Assembly: GCA_023390055.1 (NCBI GenBank)
Contig: JAEWDP010000113.1
Location: forward strand, 62,001-126,000
Length of the DNA stretch: 64,000 bases
Origin: Pseudomonadota bacterium
GTDB lineage: Bacteria > Pseudomonadota > Alphaproteobacteria > Rhizobiales > Rhizobiaceae
Reading direction: 5' to 3'
Shown here: positions 9,044-18,195 of the stretch, one piece after another
How the letters are laid out: every line of letters starts with the position of its first letter
Numbering within the stretch: position 1 is the stretch's first letter
Position numbers and translations under genes: made by a program
The notes under the pieces: model-generated
Database searches by the model: none
What the model was told of the DNA's origin: nothing
The model's input: the letters and a program-made list of their open reading frames with translations, nothing else

Positions 9044-9090
9044 GAACGTCTTGCGACTTCGGGGCCGGGGCTCTTTGTCAAGACAGGCCG

Positions 9091-10368
9091 TCAGCCTTTG
9101 AACGTGTATTGTGCAATTGAATCCGGCTTCATCTCGATCGAAAAACCTGGCATCGATGGGGGCATGTAGGCGGCATTCCTGATGACGCAGGGATCGATGA
9201 AATGTTCGTGCAGGTGATCTACATACTCAATGACACGGCCATCCTTGGTCCCCGAGACCGCAATATAATCGATCATCGACAGATGCTGGACGTATTCGCA
9301 AAGGCCGACACCTCCGGCATGCGGCCACACCGGTAGATTGTACTTTGCGGCGATCAGCAGGACAGCCAGGACTTCGTTGAGGCCTCCCATGCGGCAGGAA
9401 TCGATCTGTACGATGTCGATTGCACCTTCGGCAATGAACTGCTTGAACATGATCCGGTTCTGGCACATCTCGCCGGTGGCGACCTTCACCGGGCCAATGG
9501 CCTGGCGGATCTTGCGGTGTCCGGCAACATCATCCGGACTGGTGGGCTCCTCGATGAAGAACGGATTTGCAAATGCAAGCTTTCCGACCCAGTCGATTGC
9601 CTGGTCGACTTCCCACACCTGGTTTGCATCAATCATCAGGTAGCGGTCGGGTCCGATCACTTCGCGGGCAATCGTCAGCCGGCGGATATCGTCTTGAAGA
9701 TCACGTCCGACTTTCATCTTCACATGACTGAAGCCGGCATCGACAGCTTCCTGGCACAGGCGACGAAGCTTGTCCTCCGGATAGCCGAGCCAGCCTGCCG
9801 ACGTCGTGTAGCAGGCATAGCCCTCGCGTTTCAGCGTCGCGATGCGCTCCGCCTTGCCAAGGTCGGCCTTCTTCAGGATGGCGATCGCCTCGTCGCGGGT
9901 TAAAACGTCCGTGAGGTAACGGAAATCGACGATGTCGGCGATCTCCTCGGCCGACAGTTCCGACACGAGTTGCCAGACCGGCTTGCTCTTTTGCTTTGCG
10001 AGCAGATCCCAAAAGGCATTGACGACAGCGCCGGTTGCAAGATGCATGGCGCCCTTGTCCGGGCCGATCCAGCGCAACTGGCTGTCACCTGTCAGGTGCC
10101 GCCAGAATTTTCCGGGATTCTGACGGAAGGTTTCAAGGTCCTGCCCGACCACAAGATGGCGCATCGCCTCGATCGCCGTGCAGCAGATATCGTTGCCGCG
10201 TCCGATGGTGAATGTCAGGCCGTGACCGGCAAGGCCATCGCTATCGGTGTCGAGGATGACATAGGCTGCCGAGTAATCGGGATCCGGGTTCATCGCATCG
10301 GAACCATCCAGGCTTTGCGAAGTCGGAAAGCGCAGGTCGAAGACGCGAAGATCGGTGATACGGGTCAT
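9091..10368 (-). CDS. fucD: L-fuconate dehydratase
   Basis: A 425-residue enolase-superfamily enzyme that dehydrates L-fuconate to 2-keto-3-deoxy-L-fuconate. Catalytic features are all visible: the base pair Lys217-x-Lys219 in HVKMKVG, metal ligands Asp247 (MIDANQ), Glu273 or Glu274 (IEEP) and Glu300 (ATGEMC), and the acid/base His350 in WPHAGGVGL. The long N-terminal cap with DGSDAMNPDPDYSAAY is characteristic of the fuconate dehydratase subgroup and separates it from mandelate racemase-like relatives; length agrees with the Xanthomonas enzyme. It is the last gene of a minus-strand catabolic operon that begins near 18.0 kb with ABC-transporter genes. Confidence 0.93.
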   Translation of the reverse strand: MTRITDLRVFDLRFPTSQSLDGSDAMNPDPDYSAAYVILDTDSDGLAGHGLTFTIGRGNDICCTAIEAMRHLVVGQDLETFRQNPGKFWRHLTGDSQLRWIGPDKGAMHLATGAVVNAFWDLLAKQKSKPVWQLVSELSAEEIADIVDFRYLTDVLTRDEAIAILKKADLGKAERIATLKREGYACYTTSAGWLGYPEDKLRRLCQEAVDAGFSHVKMKVGRDLQDDIRRLTIAREVIGPDRYLMIDANQVWEVDQAIDWVGKLAFANPFFIEEPTSPDDVAGHRKIRQAIGPVKVATGEMCQNRIMFKQFIAEGAIDIVQIDSCRMGGLNEVLAVLLIAAKYNLPVWPHAGGVGLCEYVQHLSMIDYIAVSGTKDGRVIEYVDHLHEHFIDPCVIRNAAYMPPSMPGFSIEMKPDSIAQYTFKG

Positions 10369-10397
10369 GTCTGGTCTCTATGGTCGGTTGGGAGGGG

Positions 10398-11132
10398 TCA
10401 GATGGTCCAGCCGCCGTCGATGGCGAAGGTCTGGCCGGATGTATAGGTCGCGCCGGCGATGTAGACGGCAAGATCTGCAATTTCTTCAGGTGTCCCCAGC
10501 CGGCCCATGGGCTGGCGGGCGATGAACGCGGCGCGTGCTTCGTCGTAATTGCCCTGGGCACGCATACGCTCCTGCAGCGACGGGCTTTCCACAGTTCCCG
10601 GGCAGATCGCATTGCAGCGAATTCCCTGGGTGACATAGTCGGCGGCTACCGCTTTTGTCAGGCCGATGACGGCGGCCTTGGTGACGCCATAAGCGAACCG
10701 GTTCGGCACACCCTTTATGCTTGAGGCAACGGAGGACATGTTGATGATCGAGCCATCCTTGCGATCCAGCATGCCCGGCAAGACGGCACGGATCGTGCGG
10801 ATCATCGCCTTGACATTGAGGTCGAAAGCAAAATCGAGGTCGCTATCCTTCATTGTCAGGACATCGCCGCCATGGACGACGCCTGCGCAGTTGAAAAGCA
10901 CGTCGACACGGCCGATCTCGTTTACTGCGCTATTGACCGCATCCTCGTCCAGCACGTCGAGCTTCATCGCGGTGAGGCTGGCAAGTTTCGAAAGTTCGCC
11001 GAGCGCCTGTTCGTTGATATCGGTGGCGTAAACGGTGGCGCCGGCTTTTGCAAACGCCATTGCCGATGCACGACCGATACCCTGGCCGGCCGCGGTGATG
11101 AGAACGGTTTTTCCTTCAAGCATCTTGGTCAT
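10398..11132 (-). CDS. 2-keto-3-deoxy-L-fuconate dehydrogenase (SDR)
   Basis: A 244-residue short-chain dehydrogenase. The NAD-binding motif is TAAGQGIGRA near residues 13-22, NCAG follows at about 81-84, and the catalytic pair is Tyr148-x3-Lys152 (YGVTK). The protein ends in the canonical AIDGGWTI. It resembles the dehydrogenase that oxidises 2-keto-3-deoxy-L-fuconate at C4 in the Xanthomonas L-fucose pathway, and it lies between fuconate dehydratase and the mutarotase gene. The frame is open to 11201, but the ATG at 11132 with GAGGA upstream avoids running into the mutarotase gene. Another sugar-acid SDR role cannot be excluded by sequence alone. Confidence 0.85.
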   Translation of the reverse strand: MTKMLEGKTVLITAAGQGIGRASAMAFAKAGATVYATDINEQALGELSKLASLTAMKLDVLDEDAVNSAVNEIGRVDVLFNCAGVVHGGDVLTMKDSDLDFAFDLNVKAMIRTIRAVLPGMLDRKDGSIINMSSVASSIKGVPNRFAYGVTKAAVIGLTKAVAADYVTQGIRCNAICPGTVESPSLQERMRAQGNYDEARAAFIARQPMGRLGTPEEIADLAVYIAGATYTSGQTFAIDGGWTI

Positions 11133-11161
11133 CTCATTCCTCGAGTTCTGTCTGGGAGGGA

Positions 11162-11491
11162 TCAGTCGTGATGGAAGACCTCTTCCATCATTGCCCACCA
11201 TTCCCCCTCCTTACGGCTTTCCAGCGGCTTTTGGCACGGGATCGTGAATGACCACCATTCCTGGTTCTTCGGGTCGGCCGCCATCCTTGCCATGTCGGCG
11301 TCGAAATCGTCTCCGTGATACTCCCACGTACCGAACAGGAGGTTCTCCGGCTCGCGCAAGAAGATCGTGTAATTGCGGATATTGCAGCGGGTGATGAGAT
11401 CAAGGACCTCTGGCCAGACAGCCTTGTGAAGTCGCTTGTACTGCTCGATCATGTCCGGATTTACACCGATGACCATGGCCATTCTTTGCAT
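11162..11491 (-). CDS. L-rhamnose/L-fucose mutarotase (RhaM/DUF718 family)
   Basis: A 109-residue protein of the RhaM-like mutarotase family. It has the family pattern MVIGVNPDMIEQYKRLHKAV with a conserved histidine, NYTIFLREPENLLFGTWEYH in the middle and a C-terminal acidic HHD. These dimeric enzymes interconvert the alpha and beta pyranose anomers of 6-deoxyhexoses and so feed the correct anomer to the dehydrogenase. Its place inside the fuconate operon argues for L-fucose. A second in-frame ATG (11482) is also possible; an AGGAAG element lies ahead of the first. Confidence 0.85.
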   Translation of the reverse strand: MQRMAMVIGVNPDMIEQYKRLHKAVWPEVLDLITRCNIRNYTIFLREPENLLFGTWEYHGDDFDADMARMAADPKNQEWWSFTIPCQKPLESRKEGEWWAMMEEVFHHD

Positions 11492-11505
11492 TGCTTGCGC
11501 CCTTC

Positions 11506-12513
11506 CTAGATCTCGATCAGTGCCTTGACGACGCCGGCTGCCGGGTTGGTGAGGCTGGCAAAACGTTCCGGAACGTCCTTGAGCGACATGCGGTGGGTAA
11601 TAAGGGCTTGCGGGATTTGGCCGGCCCGCATCGCGTCCATGACGCGTTCAAAATCAGCGACTGTCGCATTGCGGCTGCCAAGCAGTGACGTTTCCCGCTT
11701 GTGGAATTCCGGGTCGGAAAAGGTGATCTCGCTCGAAACGATGGAAACAAGGACGTAGGTGCCGCCATGGCCCACAAAGCCAAATCCACGTTCCATAGCT
11801 GCGGGGTTTCCGGTCGCGTCAAAAACGACGTCGAAGAAATCGCCACCGGTGATTGTCGAGAGTGTCTGCTTGTCGTTGTCACCAAGTTGAACGACATGGT
11901 CTGCATCAAGATGCCTTTTTGCAAAGTCCAGTCGATCCATGCGCCCGTCGAGAAAGGTTACCTCTCCACCGTTGAGGCGAACGAAGACTGCAACCGCCAT
12001 GCCGATCGGACCGGCACCGACGATCAGTACCTTTTGTGCCGGTTCGACCTTGGCGCGTGCCACCGCATGGGCACCGATTGCCAGGAACTCCACCATCGCT
12101 GCCTGGTCAAGGCTGAGGCCATCGGCACTGAGCACGAATTCTTCCGGCAGGCTGAGATATTCCGTCATGCCGCCATCGCGATGGACGCCAAGGACCCCGA
12201 TATTCGTGCAGCAGTTGGTCTTGCCCTTGAGGCATGCGCGGCAGCTTCCGCACGAGATGTAGGGAATGATGGACACCGTGTCGCCAGGTCTGAGCTGGCT
12301 CCCGTCGGGAACCTCCTCCACGCAGGCGGCGAGCTCATGACCCATCACGCGTGGATAGGAAAGATAGGGCTGGTTGCCCGTGAAGATATGCAGATCGGTG
12401 CCACAGACACCGATCCGCCTGATCTTTACGAGGACTTCGCCTTCACCTCGGACCGGTTTTTTACGGTCGATGATAGAAAGGCTTCCGGGATTATCGCAAA
12501 TGACGGTCAGCAT
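11506..12513 (-). CDS. Zinc-dependent alcohol/sugar dehydrogenase (MDR)
   Basis: A 335-residue medium-chain zinc dehydrogenase. The catalytic zinc site shows as GVCGTDLHIF and GHELAACVEE. The structural zinc cysteines lie in SCGSCRACLKGKTNCC, and the NAD-binding motif is IVGAGPIGMAVAV. Relatives oxidise polyols and sugar acids such as sorbitol, L-galactonate or L-idonate. The frame reaches a GTG at 12528 that overlaps the preceding stop as GTGA, but the ATG at 12513 has AGGA six bases ahead. This enzyme is not part of the textbook L-fucose route, so it may extend the substrate range of the operon or act at the keto-deoxy-acid step. Confidence 0.87.
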   Translation of the reverse strand: MLTVICDNPGSLSIIDRKKPVRGEGEVLVKIRRIGVCGTDLHIFTGNQPYLSYPRVMGHELAACVEEVPDGSQLRPGDTVSIIPYISCGSCRACLKGKTNCCTNIGVLGVHRDGGMTEYLSLPEEFVLSADGLSLDQAAMVEFLAIGAHAVARAKVEPAQKVLIVGAGPIGMAVAVFVRLNGGEVTFLDGRMDRLDFAKRHLDADHVVQLGDNDKQTLSTITGGDFFDVVFDATGNPAAMERGFGFVGHGGTYVLVSIVSSEITFSDPEFHKRETSLLGSRNATVADFERVMDAMRAGQIPQALITHRMSLKDVPERFASLTNPAAGVVKALIEI

Positions 12514-12524
12514 CGCATATCCTG

Positions 12525-13361
12525 TCACGACAAGGGACGGCTTGTGCCGTCAAGATTGTAAAAGCGCATTGCATTGGTGCCAAAGATTGCGTCATGCTCG
12601 TTGCGCGGAACGATATCGAGGCACTGCTTGAGCCACGTCGGATAGTCGCTCGCAAGCCGCAGGACCGGCCAGTCGCTTCCCCACATGACGCGGGTCGGAC
12701 CGAAGAGGTCGAGGATGGTTTCCGCAAAAGGCCGGATTGCCTGGGGCTTTTGATCACCAGCCTCTGTCAGCAGTCCGGAGAGCTTGCAGTGCACGTTCTC
12801 AAGCTCGGCCAGTGCCTTCATGCGCGCATACCAGTCGGTGAAACGGCCCTCGGCAATAGGTGGCTTGGCGCCATGGTCAATGACAATTGGCAAGCGCGTC
12901 GAACGGCGGGCAAAGTTCAGCAACGGTTCGAGATGCCGGGGAAGGACAAGAGCATCAAAGACCAGTCCATGATCGATCATCGCCGAGATTGCAGGTTTGA
13001 GATTCGGGTCATCGATCCAGTCATCGTCGGAAATATCCTGGAGCATCGGTCTGAAGCCCTTCAGCTTTGGATGCTGCGCCAGCCGCGCGATTGCATCGCC
13101 TGCATCGACCGCCTTCAGGTCCGTCCATCCGATGACGCCTAAAACGAAGTCGCAACTATCGGCGATGTCGAGCATGAAGGCCGTATCGCGCTCGTCTTCC
13201 ATGGTCTGGACAAGGACCGTGCCATTGATCCCGGCCTTTGCGAGTAACGGGCGCAAATCGTCCGGCATGAAATCACGGTGGATTTCGGCGAGTTCGGCTG
13301 AAGGCCATTGCCCTTGTCGATCGGCGATCCGCCAGAAATGCTGATGGCTGTCGATACGCAT
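12525..13361 (-). CDS. L-fucono-1,5-lactonase-type amidohydrolase (COG3618)
   Basis: A 278-residue TIM-barrel amidohydrolase of the COG3618 lactonase group. It starts MRIDSHQHFW, giving the N-terminal HxH metal motif, and has VIDHGAKPP around the central conserved His and VMWGSDWPV with the catalytic Asp near the C-terminus. Proteins of this group hydrolyse L-fuconolactone to L-fuconate. The flanking aldo-keto reductase and fuconate dehydratase genes fit that step. Its TGA stop lies about 11 bases upstream of the preferred start of the zinc dehydrogenase gene. 2-pyrone-4,6-dicarboxylate lactonase is a related alternative but does not match the neighbours. Confidence 0.85.
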   Translation of the reverse strand: MRIDSHQHFWRIADRQGQWPSAELAEIHRDFMPDDLRPLLAKAGINGTVLVQTMEDERDTAFMLDIADSCDFVLGVIGWTDLKAVDAGDAIARLAQHPKLKGFRPMLQDISDDDWIDDPNLKPAISAMIDHGLVFDALVLPRHLEPLLNFARRSTRLPIVIDHGAKPPIAEGRFTDWYARMKALAELENVHCKLSGLLTEAGDQKPQAIRPFAETILDLFGPTRVMWGSDWPVLRLASDYPTWLKQCLDIVPRNEHDAIFGTNAMRFYNLDGTSRPLS

Positions 13362-13365
13362 GGGG

Positions 13366-14379
13366 TTATGCAGCCTCGCCAGGTAAGGGGGCTCCTTCAG
13401 CGATCAGACCGCGTTCACGCAGTGTGCGCCAGAAGGAGGGGGCGATCGTTTCCGAAAACCATGCGATATTCGCGGTGATCTGTTCGGCGGTGCGGGCGCC
13501 GGACACGATGGTGACAGCTGCTGGATGGGCAAGCGGAAACTGCAGGGCTGCAGCCTGCAGCGATACATTTTCTTCGTCACATGCGCTGCGCAACGCTTCG
13601 ACACGGGCGATGACATCGGCCGGCGCGTCCGTATAATTGAATTTCCTGTTGCCGGCGAGGATGCCAGAATTGAATGGTCCGGCAACAACGATGCCCACGC
13701 CGCGGCGGGCGCATTCGTCCATCAGCCCGAGGCTTTCCTGTTCCAAAAGCGTGTAGCGGCCGGCGAGCATCGTGACGTCGATATCGAAGACTTCCATCGC
13801 ATCGCGGACGGCCTGCCACTCGTTAACGCCGAGGCCAACGGCCTTTGTCGAGCCTTCGTCGCGCAACTTGCCGAGCGCGCGGAAACCACCGCCTTCGGTC
13901 AACTGGCTCCAGTAATGCTCATGTTTTTCGCCGTGCGTCATGCGGCCGATGTCATGGACGTACAAGATATCGGGTCTGAGGATGCCAAGCCGCTGCTGGC
14001 TAGCTTCAAACGATTGAAGGATACCGTCATAAGTGTAATCATAAACCGGTCTGAACGGCAGCGGCTGGATGTAACCGCTTTCTTCGTCGCCGACGGTCTC
14101 ATCAGGCGTCATGATCCGCCCAACCTTGGTGCTCACGACATAGCTTTCACGCGGCAAGTCAGTGAGCATAGTCCCGACGCGGCGTTCCGAGCGGGTAAAT
14201 CCATAGTAGGGAGCCGTATCATAATAGCGGATACCGGCGTCCCAGGCTGCCTGGAATGCCCCGGCCGATTCCGCGTAGCTTGTCTTGCGGTAGAGATTGC
14301 CCATCTGGGCGCAGCCGAGACCGATCAGGGTAAAGTTGACCTCACAACGGGCAAGCTTGCGGGTATCGGCGACGTTCAT
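13366..14379 (-). CDS. Aldo-keto reductase, probable L-fucose (aldose) dehydrogenase
   Basis: A 337-residue aldo-keto reductase. The active-site Asp and Tyr are in RYYDTAPYYGFTRSE, the Lys in VVSTKVGR and the His position in YVHDIGR. This subgroup covers L-fucose/D-threo-aldose 1-dehydrogenases and pyridoxal 4-dehydrogenase, which oxidise an aldose hemiacetal to the lactone. In this operon it would convert L-fucose to L-fuconolactone. A much longer frame continues to 14829, but that part runs antisense through the binding-protein gene in a different frame and is an artefact; the ATG at 14379 has AGGAAA upstream. It is adjacent to the lactonase gene (4-base gap). Confidence 0.85.
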   Translation of the reverse strand: MNVADTRKLARCEVNFTLIGLGCAQMGNLYRKTSYAESAGAFQAAWDAGIRYYDTAPYYGFTRSERRVGTMLTDLPRESYVVSTKVGRIMTPDETVGDEESGYIQPLPFRPVYDYTYDGILQSFEASQQRLGILRPDILYVHDIGRMTHGEKHEHYWSQLTEGGGFRALGKLRDEGSTKAVGLGVNEWQAVRDAMEVFDIDVTMLAGRYTLLEQESLGLMDECARRGVGIVVAGPFNSGILAGNRKFNYTDAPADVIARVEALRSACDEENVSLQAAALQFPLAHPAAVTIVSGARTAEQITANIAWFSETIAPSFWRTLRERGLIAEGAPLPGEAA

Positions 14380-14440
14380 GATGACATTTCCTGCGGCAAA
14401 GGCGGCGCGCATCCGCGATGATGCGCGCCAGGGGAGGATG

Positions 14441-15382
14441 TTAGTAAAGGACGTTTTGTGCTTCCGGCTTTTCGATGTTGTCCTTGGTGACGACAACCAC
14501 GCCGGTATCGACGAACTTTTCGACCTTTTCCTTGTTGAGGATCTTCGCAATCGTCTGGACGCCAAGTTCACCCATCTGGAAGGAACCCTGGACCGCAATC
14601 GCGGCAAGTGTTCCGTCCTTGACGAACTCCTGCAGGTCCTGGTTTCCGTCAAAGCCGACGGCGACAACCTGACCGACCTTGCCGGACTGCTCGAGAGCGC
14701 GGCCCATGCCGATTGCGGTCGGCTCATTGGCGCCGAACATGCCCTTAAGATCCTCGTTGGCTGCGAGAACGTCGGTTGTCTGGTTGAGTGCAGTTGCCAT
14801 CTGGGACTGTGAGTAGAATGGGCCGACAATCTCGAGCTGTGAGTTCGCCTTGATATAATCGGTAAAACCGCCGACGCGGCCGATTTCCGATCCGGCGCCT
14901 GCTACATAGGACATGATGGCGATCTTGCCCTCGGTGCCTATTCTTTCGATGAGTGCCCGTGCTGCAAGTTCACCTGCTTTCTTGTTATCGGTGGCAAGGA
15001 ACGACTGGTAGTATTGTTCGGCACCCTCTCCCAGCATGGAATCGACGATGACGACTGGAATACGGGCCTCCCATGCCTTCTTGACGGCGGGTACGAGTGC
15101 ATCCGGATCCGATGGGGCCAAAACAATGCCGGCGACGCCACGATTGACGGCATTTTCGACCATGTTGACCTGGTCCGCAATTGCGGATTCGGCGGCAGGG
15201 CCCTGGAAGGTCATGGTGTGATCGGTGACGTCCTTCATGGCGGCATCCGCACCTTTTTGTACGTTCTGCCAGAACGTCGAGTTGACCGTCTTGACGATCA
15301 CCGCGATTTCACCTGCCTGGGCGGCCGAAAAGGCGCCGATTGCGATGGCGGATGTCAGGAACGCGACTGCAAGTTTCTTCAT
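14441..15382 (-). CDS. Ribose-type sugar ABC transporter, periplasmic binding protein
   Basis: A 313-residue periplasmic sugar-binding protein of the RbsB/type I family. It has a signal peptide MKKLAVAFLTSAIAIGAFSA cleaved after AQA, then EIAVIVKTVNSTFWQNVQKG, the usual first strand-helix of the domain. GIVLAPSDPDALVPAV and GFDGNQDLQEFVKDG line the hinge and second lobe. The ATG at 15382 has GGAGGAAA just ahead. It is followed upstream by its permease (15476) and ATPase (16504) genes. The catabolic genes downstream indicate L-fucose or a similar aldose as ligand. Confidence 0.93.
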   Translation of the reverse strand: MKKLAVAFLTSAIAIGAFSAAQAGEIAVIVKTVNSTFWQNVQKGADAAMKDVTDHTMTFQGPAAESAIADQVNMVENAVNRGVAGIVLAPSDPDALVPAVKKAWEARIPVVIVDSMLGEGAEQYYQSFLATDNKKAGELAARALIERIGTEGKIAIMSYVAGAGSEIGRVGGFTDYIKANSQLEIVGPFYSQSQMATALNQTTDVLAANEDLKGMFGANEPTAIGMGRALEQSGKVGQVVAVGFDGNQDLQEFVKDGTLAAIAVQGSFQMGELGVQTIAKILNKEKVEKFVDTGVVVVTKDNIEKPEAQNVLY

Positions 15383-15475
15383 GTGTATTTCCTCCATTTG
15401 ATTGGCCTGACCGGCCGTTTCTTCGGGACCGCCTCGGTCCCCATGCAAACGCGGACTAAGGGTCCGCACCCGACT

Positions 15476-16495
15476 TCATCGACGGTTGCGCAACTGGTCG
15501 ATCCAGACCGTACCGAGAATGACGAGACCGATGATGATCTGCTGCGTGAAGGCCGAGACACCATTCATGTTGAGGCCGTTGCGCAAGATGCCGATCACGA
15601 AGGCACCGATGGCAGTGCCGGAAATCGTTCCGACGCCACCCATGAGCGACGTGCCACCGATAACGGCACTGGCTATGGCATCCAGTTCGTACATCACGCC
15701 CTCGTTTGGCTGCGCCGTCACGAGGCGGGACATCAGTACGCACCCGGTCAGGCCGGCAAGGGTACCCGAAAGCACATAGGCAAAGTTGACAACACGGTTG
15801 ACGCTGACGCCGGAAAGACGGGCAGCGTCGGCGTTGGATCCGACCGCGTAAATGTGTCTTCCGAGTACGGATCGGTTCAGCATCAACGAGACGGCGATTG
15901 CAATGATGACCATCAGGATGACCGGGTAAGGAATGCCTGGAAACACGACTGTCGGGAAGCCGTCATCGCCGATATTGACAATCCGGAACAGGGATCCGTT
16001 GCCAAGGACGCCGAAGCTGTCACCGAGACCGGACACGGCACGCGCTCCGGTGATCTGCAATGCAACGCCGCGGGCAATCAGCATCATGCCGAGCGTTGCG
16101 ATGAAAGGGGGCAGTTTCATTCTGGTCACGAGAAAACCGTTGATCCAGCCGCACAGCCCACCTGTGATGATACCCAAAAGCATGCCGATTGGAACGGGCA
16201 TTGACCATTCCTTGACGGCGAGCGCTGCAACTACGCCGGCAAGGGCAAGAACGGAGCCGACCGAAAGGTCGATGCCACCCGTGATAATGACACAGGTCGC
16301 GCCGATGCCGAGCAACGCGATCGAAGTCACCTGCAGCGCGATTGTCATGCCGTTGTTGATGGTAAAGAAGGCACTGCTGGTGACCGAAAAGACAAGCACA
16401 AGCACGAAAAGACTGCCCAGGGCAGCAAACTTCTGGATGATGTCCTTCTGCCGATCGCTCAGCCGCCGGCCTTTCTGTTCGCTTACGTCACTCAT
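15476..16495 (-). CDS. Ribose-type sugar ABC transporter permease
   Basis: A 339-residue RbsC-like inner-membrane permease with about 8-10 hydrophobic segments. The cytoplasmic coupling region is recognisable as ARLSGVSVNRVVNFAYVLSGTLAGL, and the late motif GGTSLMGGVGTISGTAIGA is typical of the family. The N-terminal SDVSEQKGRRLSDRQKDIIQK segment is cytoplasmic. It lies between the ATPase and binding-protein genes and belongs to the same operon. Confidence 0.94.
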   Translation of the reverse strand: MSDVSEQKGRRLSDRQKDIIQKFAALGSLFVLVLVFSVTSSAFFTINNGMTIALQVTSIALLGIGATCVIITGGIDLSVGSVLALAGVVAALAVKEWSMPVPIGMLLGIITGGLCGWINGFLVTRMKLPPFIATLGMMLIARGVALQITGARAVSGLGDSFGVLGNGSLFRIVNIGDDGFPTVVFPGIPYPVILMVIIAIAVSLMLNRSVLGRHIYAVGSNADAARLSGVSVNRVVNFAYVLSGTLAGLTGCVLMSRLVTAQPNEGVMYELDAIASAVIGGTSLMGGVGTISGTAIGAFVIGILRNGLNMNGVSAFTQQIIIGLVILGTVWIDQLRNRR

Positions 16496-16503
16496 CTTTA
16501 TCC

Positions 16504-18048
16504 TCAGTGTGCCGTTGGGCCATAGCCGGAGGCATAGCGCATGATTTCTTCCTGGTCGGTGGCTTTCGTCTCCAGGATCCCGGTAATCCGTCCCCCGTGA
16601 AAGACCGCGATGCGATCACTCATGCCGAGAATCTCGGGAAGTTCGGAACTGATCAGGACGACGCCGATACCCTGAGCTGCAAGTTCGTCCATGATCTGGT
16701 AGATCGCAAACTTTGCCCCGACATCGATGCCACGGGTCGGCTCATCGAAGAACATCACCTTGGGTTTTCGAAACAGCCACTTGCCGATGATGATCTTCTG
16801 CTGGTTGCCGCCCGAAAGAAGGCGCACGGCCTGTTTGATGGAGGGCGTGCGAATGTCGAGAAGTTCGACATATTTGGTGGTGACACGGGCCTGTTCGGCA
16901 AAGTCGATGAAGCCGAAGCGGTTCGACACTTCGTCCATGTTGGCGAGCGTCATGTTCTCGTCGACCGCCATCTTGATGGCCAGGCCCTGTGCCTTGCGAT
17001 CTTCTGAGAGGTAGGCAAGACCTGCAGCGATGGCGTCGCGTGGAGACTGGATGCTGAGCGATTGCCCGTGCAGGGTGATGGTTCCGCTGTCGAGGGGGTC
17101 GGCTCCGAAAATGGCGCGGGCCACCTCGGTACGGCCGGCTCCCATCAGGCCGGCAAAGCCTAAGATCTCCCCTTTTTTCAAAGAGAAGCTGACATTGCTG
17201 AAAAGCCCTTCGCGGTTGAGGCCGCTGGCGGTGAAGATGACCTCGTCGGAAGGCACGGATGTCCGTTCGGGAAATTTTTCCTCCAGCGACCGTCCGACCA
17301 TTCTGGCGACGATCGCATCGACATCCGTGTCGGCAAAAGCGTCCGTTGCCACGAACTGCCCATCGCGAAGGACGGTGACGCGATCGACAATTGCCTGCAT
17401 CTCGTCGAGGCGATGGGAGATATAGATGATCCCGACGCCGGAGGCCTTGAGATCGTGGATGACCTTGAACAGTAGACGCGTCTCCTGTTCGGTCAAAGAC
17501 GAAGTTGGCTCGTCCATGATGAGGACTTCGGCATCCAGTGACAGCGCCTTGGCAATTTCGACCATCTGGCTTTGGGCAACGGAGAGGTCTCGCACCAGCG
17601 TTGCGGGATCTATCTCGACCCCGAGGCGCTCGAGACAGTGAGCGGCGTCTTCGTTGAGCTTCTTGCGATCGACAAACGGTCCCCGGCGTGGTTCCCTGGC
17701 AAGATAGATGTTTTCGGCCACCGACAGGTGGGGGATAAGGTTCAGTTCCTGGTGGATAATGGCGATGCCGACGGCCTCGGATTCGTGCGGCGAGGAAAAA
17801 TGCCGTTCCTTGTCCTTGTAGACGATCGTTCCGTCTGTCGGTTGATAGACGCCGCTGATGATCTTCATCAGGGTCGACTTGCCTGCGCCATTTTCGCCGC
17901 ATACGGCATGGACTTCACCCTTGCGAAGGTCGAAGCTCACATTTGAAAGTGCGAGGACGCCTGGAAATTCCTTGGTAATGCCGTTCAGGCGAAGGAGTGC
18001 AGGCTGGGCGGCAGTACGATCGTAAACGGCGTCGTTCGATACTTGCAT
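16504..18048 (-). CDS. Ribose-type sugar ABC transporter ATPase (two ABC domains)
   Basis: A 514-residue protein with two fused nucleotide-binding domains, as usual for RbsA/XylG/MglA. The first has Walker A GENGAGKSTL, the signature LSVAQSQMVEIAKAL and Walker B VLIMDEPTSSL. The second has the weaker Walker A-like FAGLMGAGRTEV, the signature LLSGGNQQKIIIGKWL and Walker B VMFFDEPTRGID. The ATG at 18048 is preferred over 18066 because GGGAGGG lies ahead of it. It is the first gene of the fuconate operon and is divergent from the GntR regulator across a 230-base region. Confidence 0.94.
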   Translation of the reverse strand: MQVSNDAVYDRTAAQPALLRLNGITKEFPGVLALSNVSFDLRKGEVHAVCGENGAGKSTLMKIISGVYQPTDGTIVYKDKERHFSSPHESEAVGIAIIHQELNLIPHLSVAENIYLAREPRRGPFVDRKKLNEDAAHCLERLGVEIDPATLVRDLSVAQSQMVEIAKALSLDAEVLIMDEPTSSLTEQETRLLFKVIHDLKASGVGIIYISHRLDEMQAIVDRVTVLRDGQFVATDAFADTDVDAIVARMVGRSLEEKFPERTSVPSDEVIFTASGLNREGLFSNVSFSLKKGEILGFAGLMGAGRTEVARAIFGADPLDSGTITLHGQSLSIQSPRDAIAAGLAYLSEDRKAQGLAIKMAVDENMTLANMDEVSNRFGFIDFAEQARVTTKYVELLDIRTPSIKQAVRLLSGGNQQKIIIGKWLFRKPKVMFFDEPTRGIDVGAKFAIYQIMDELAAQGIGVVLISSELPEILGMSDRIAVFHGGRITGILETKATDQEEIMRYASGYGPTAH

Positions 18049-18105
18049 AAATTGCCCTCCCTGCACTTGATGGCTTCTTCAGCCAGGTTCCGTCCCATCG
18101 GAACC

Positions 18106-18195
18106 ACTGGTTAAACCGGCGACCGGAAACTGGTCAAGCCAATTTTTCTGGTCGCCATCAAGATATTCACCCTGATGGGGTGTTAACTGGTAAAA
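18106..18195. promoter_or_regulatory. Three ACTGGT-N-AA direct repeats in the divergent promoter region
   Basis: The 230-base gap between the ABC ATPase start (18048) and the gntR start (18279) contains ACTGGTTAAA (18106-18115), ACTGGTCAAG (18129-18138) and ACTGGTAAAA (18186-18195). The first is part of a near-palindrome CTGGTTAAACCGG, close to the GGT-N3-ACC half-site arrangement used by FadR/FCD-type GntR proteins. They are plausible operators for the adjacent regulator. Confidence 0.4.

Noticed and set aside
14380..14829. 150-codon upstream extension of the aldo-keto reductase
   Set aside because: It reads through the binding-protein gene out of frame with Ser/Arg-rich sequence; the family N-terminus begins at the ATG at 14379.
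15014..16204. 396-codon open frame on the plus strand
   Set aside because: It lies antisense to the sugar-binding protein and permease genes, has no family features and a low-complexity Asp/His/Gly/Arg composition typical of a shadow frame.
16742..17902. 386-codon second frame on the minus strand within the ABC ATPase gene
   Set aside because: Arg-rich out-of-frame reading of the ATPase gene, whose Walker and signature motifs are in the other frame.
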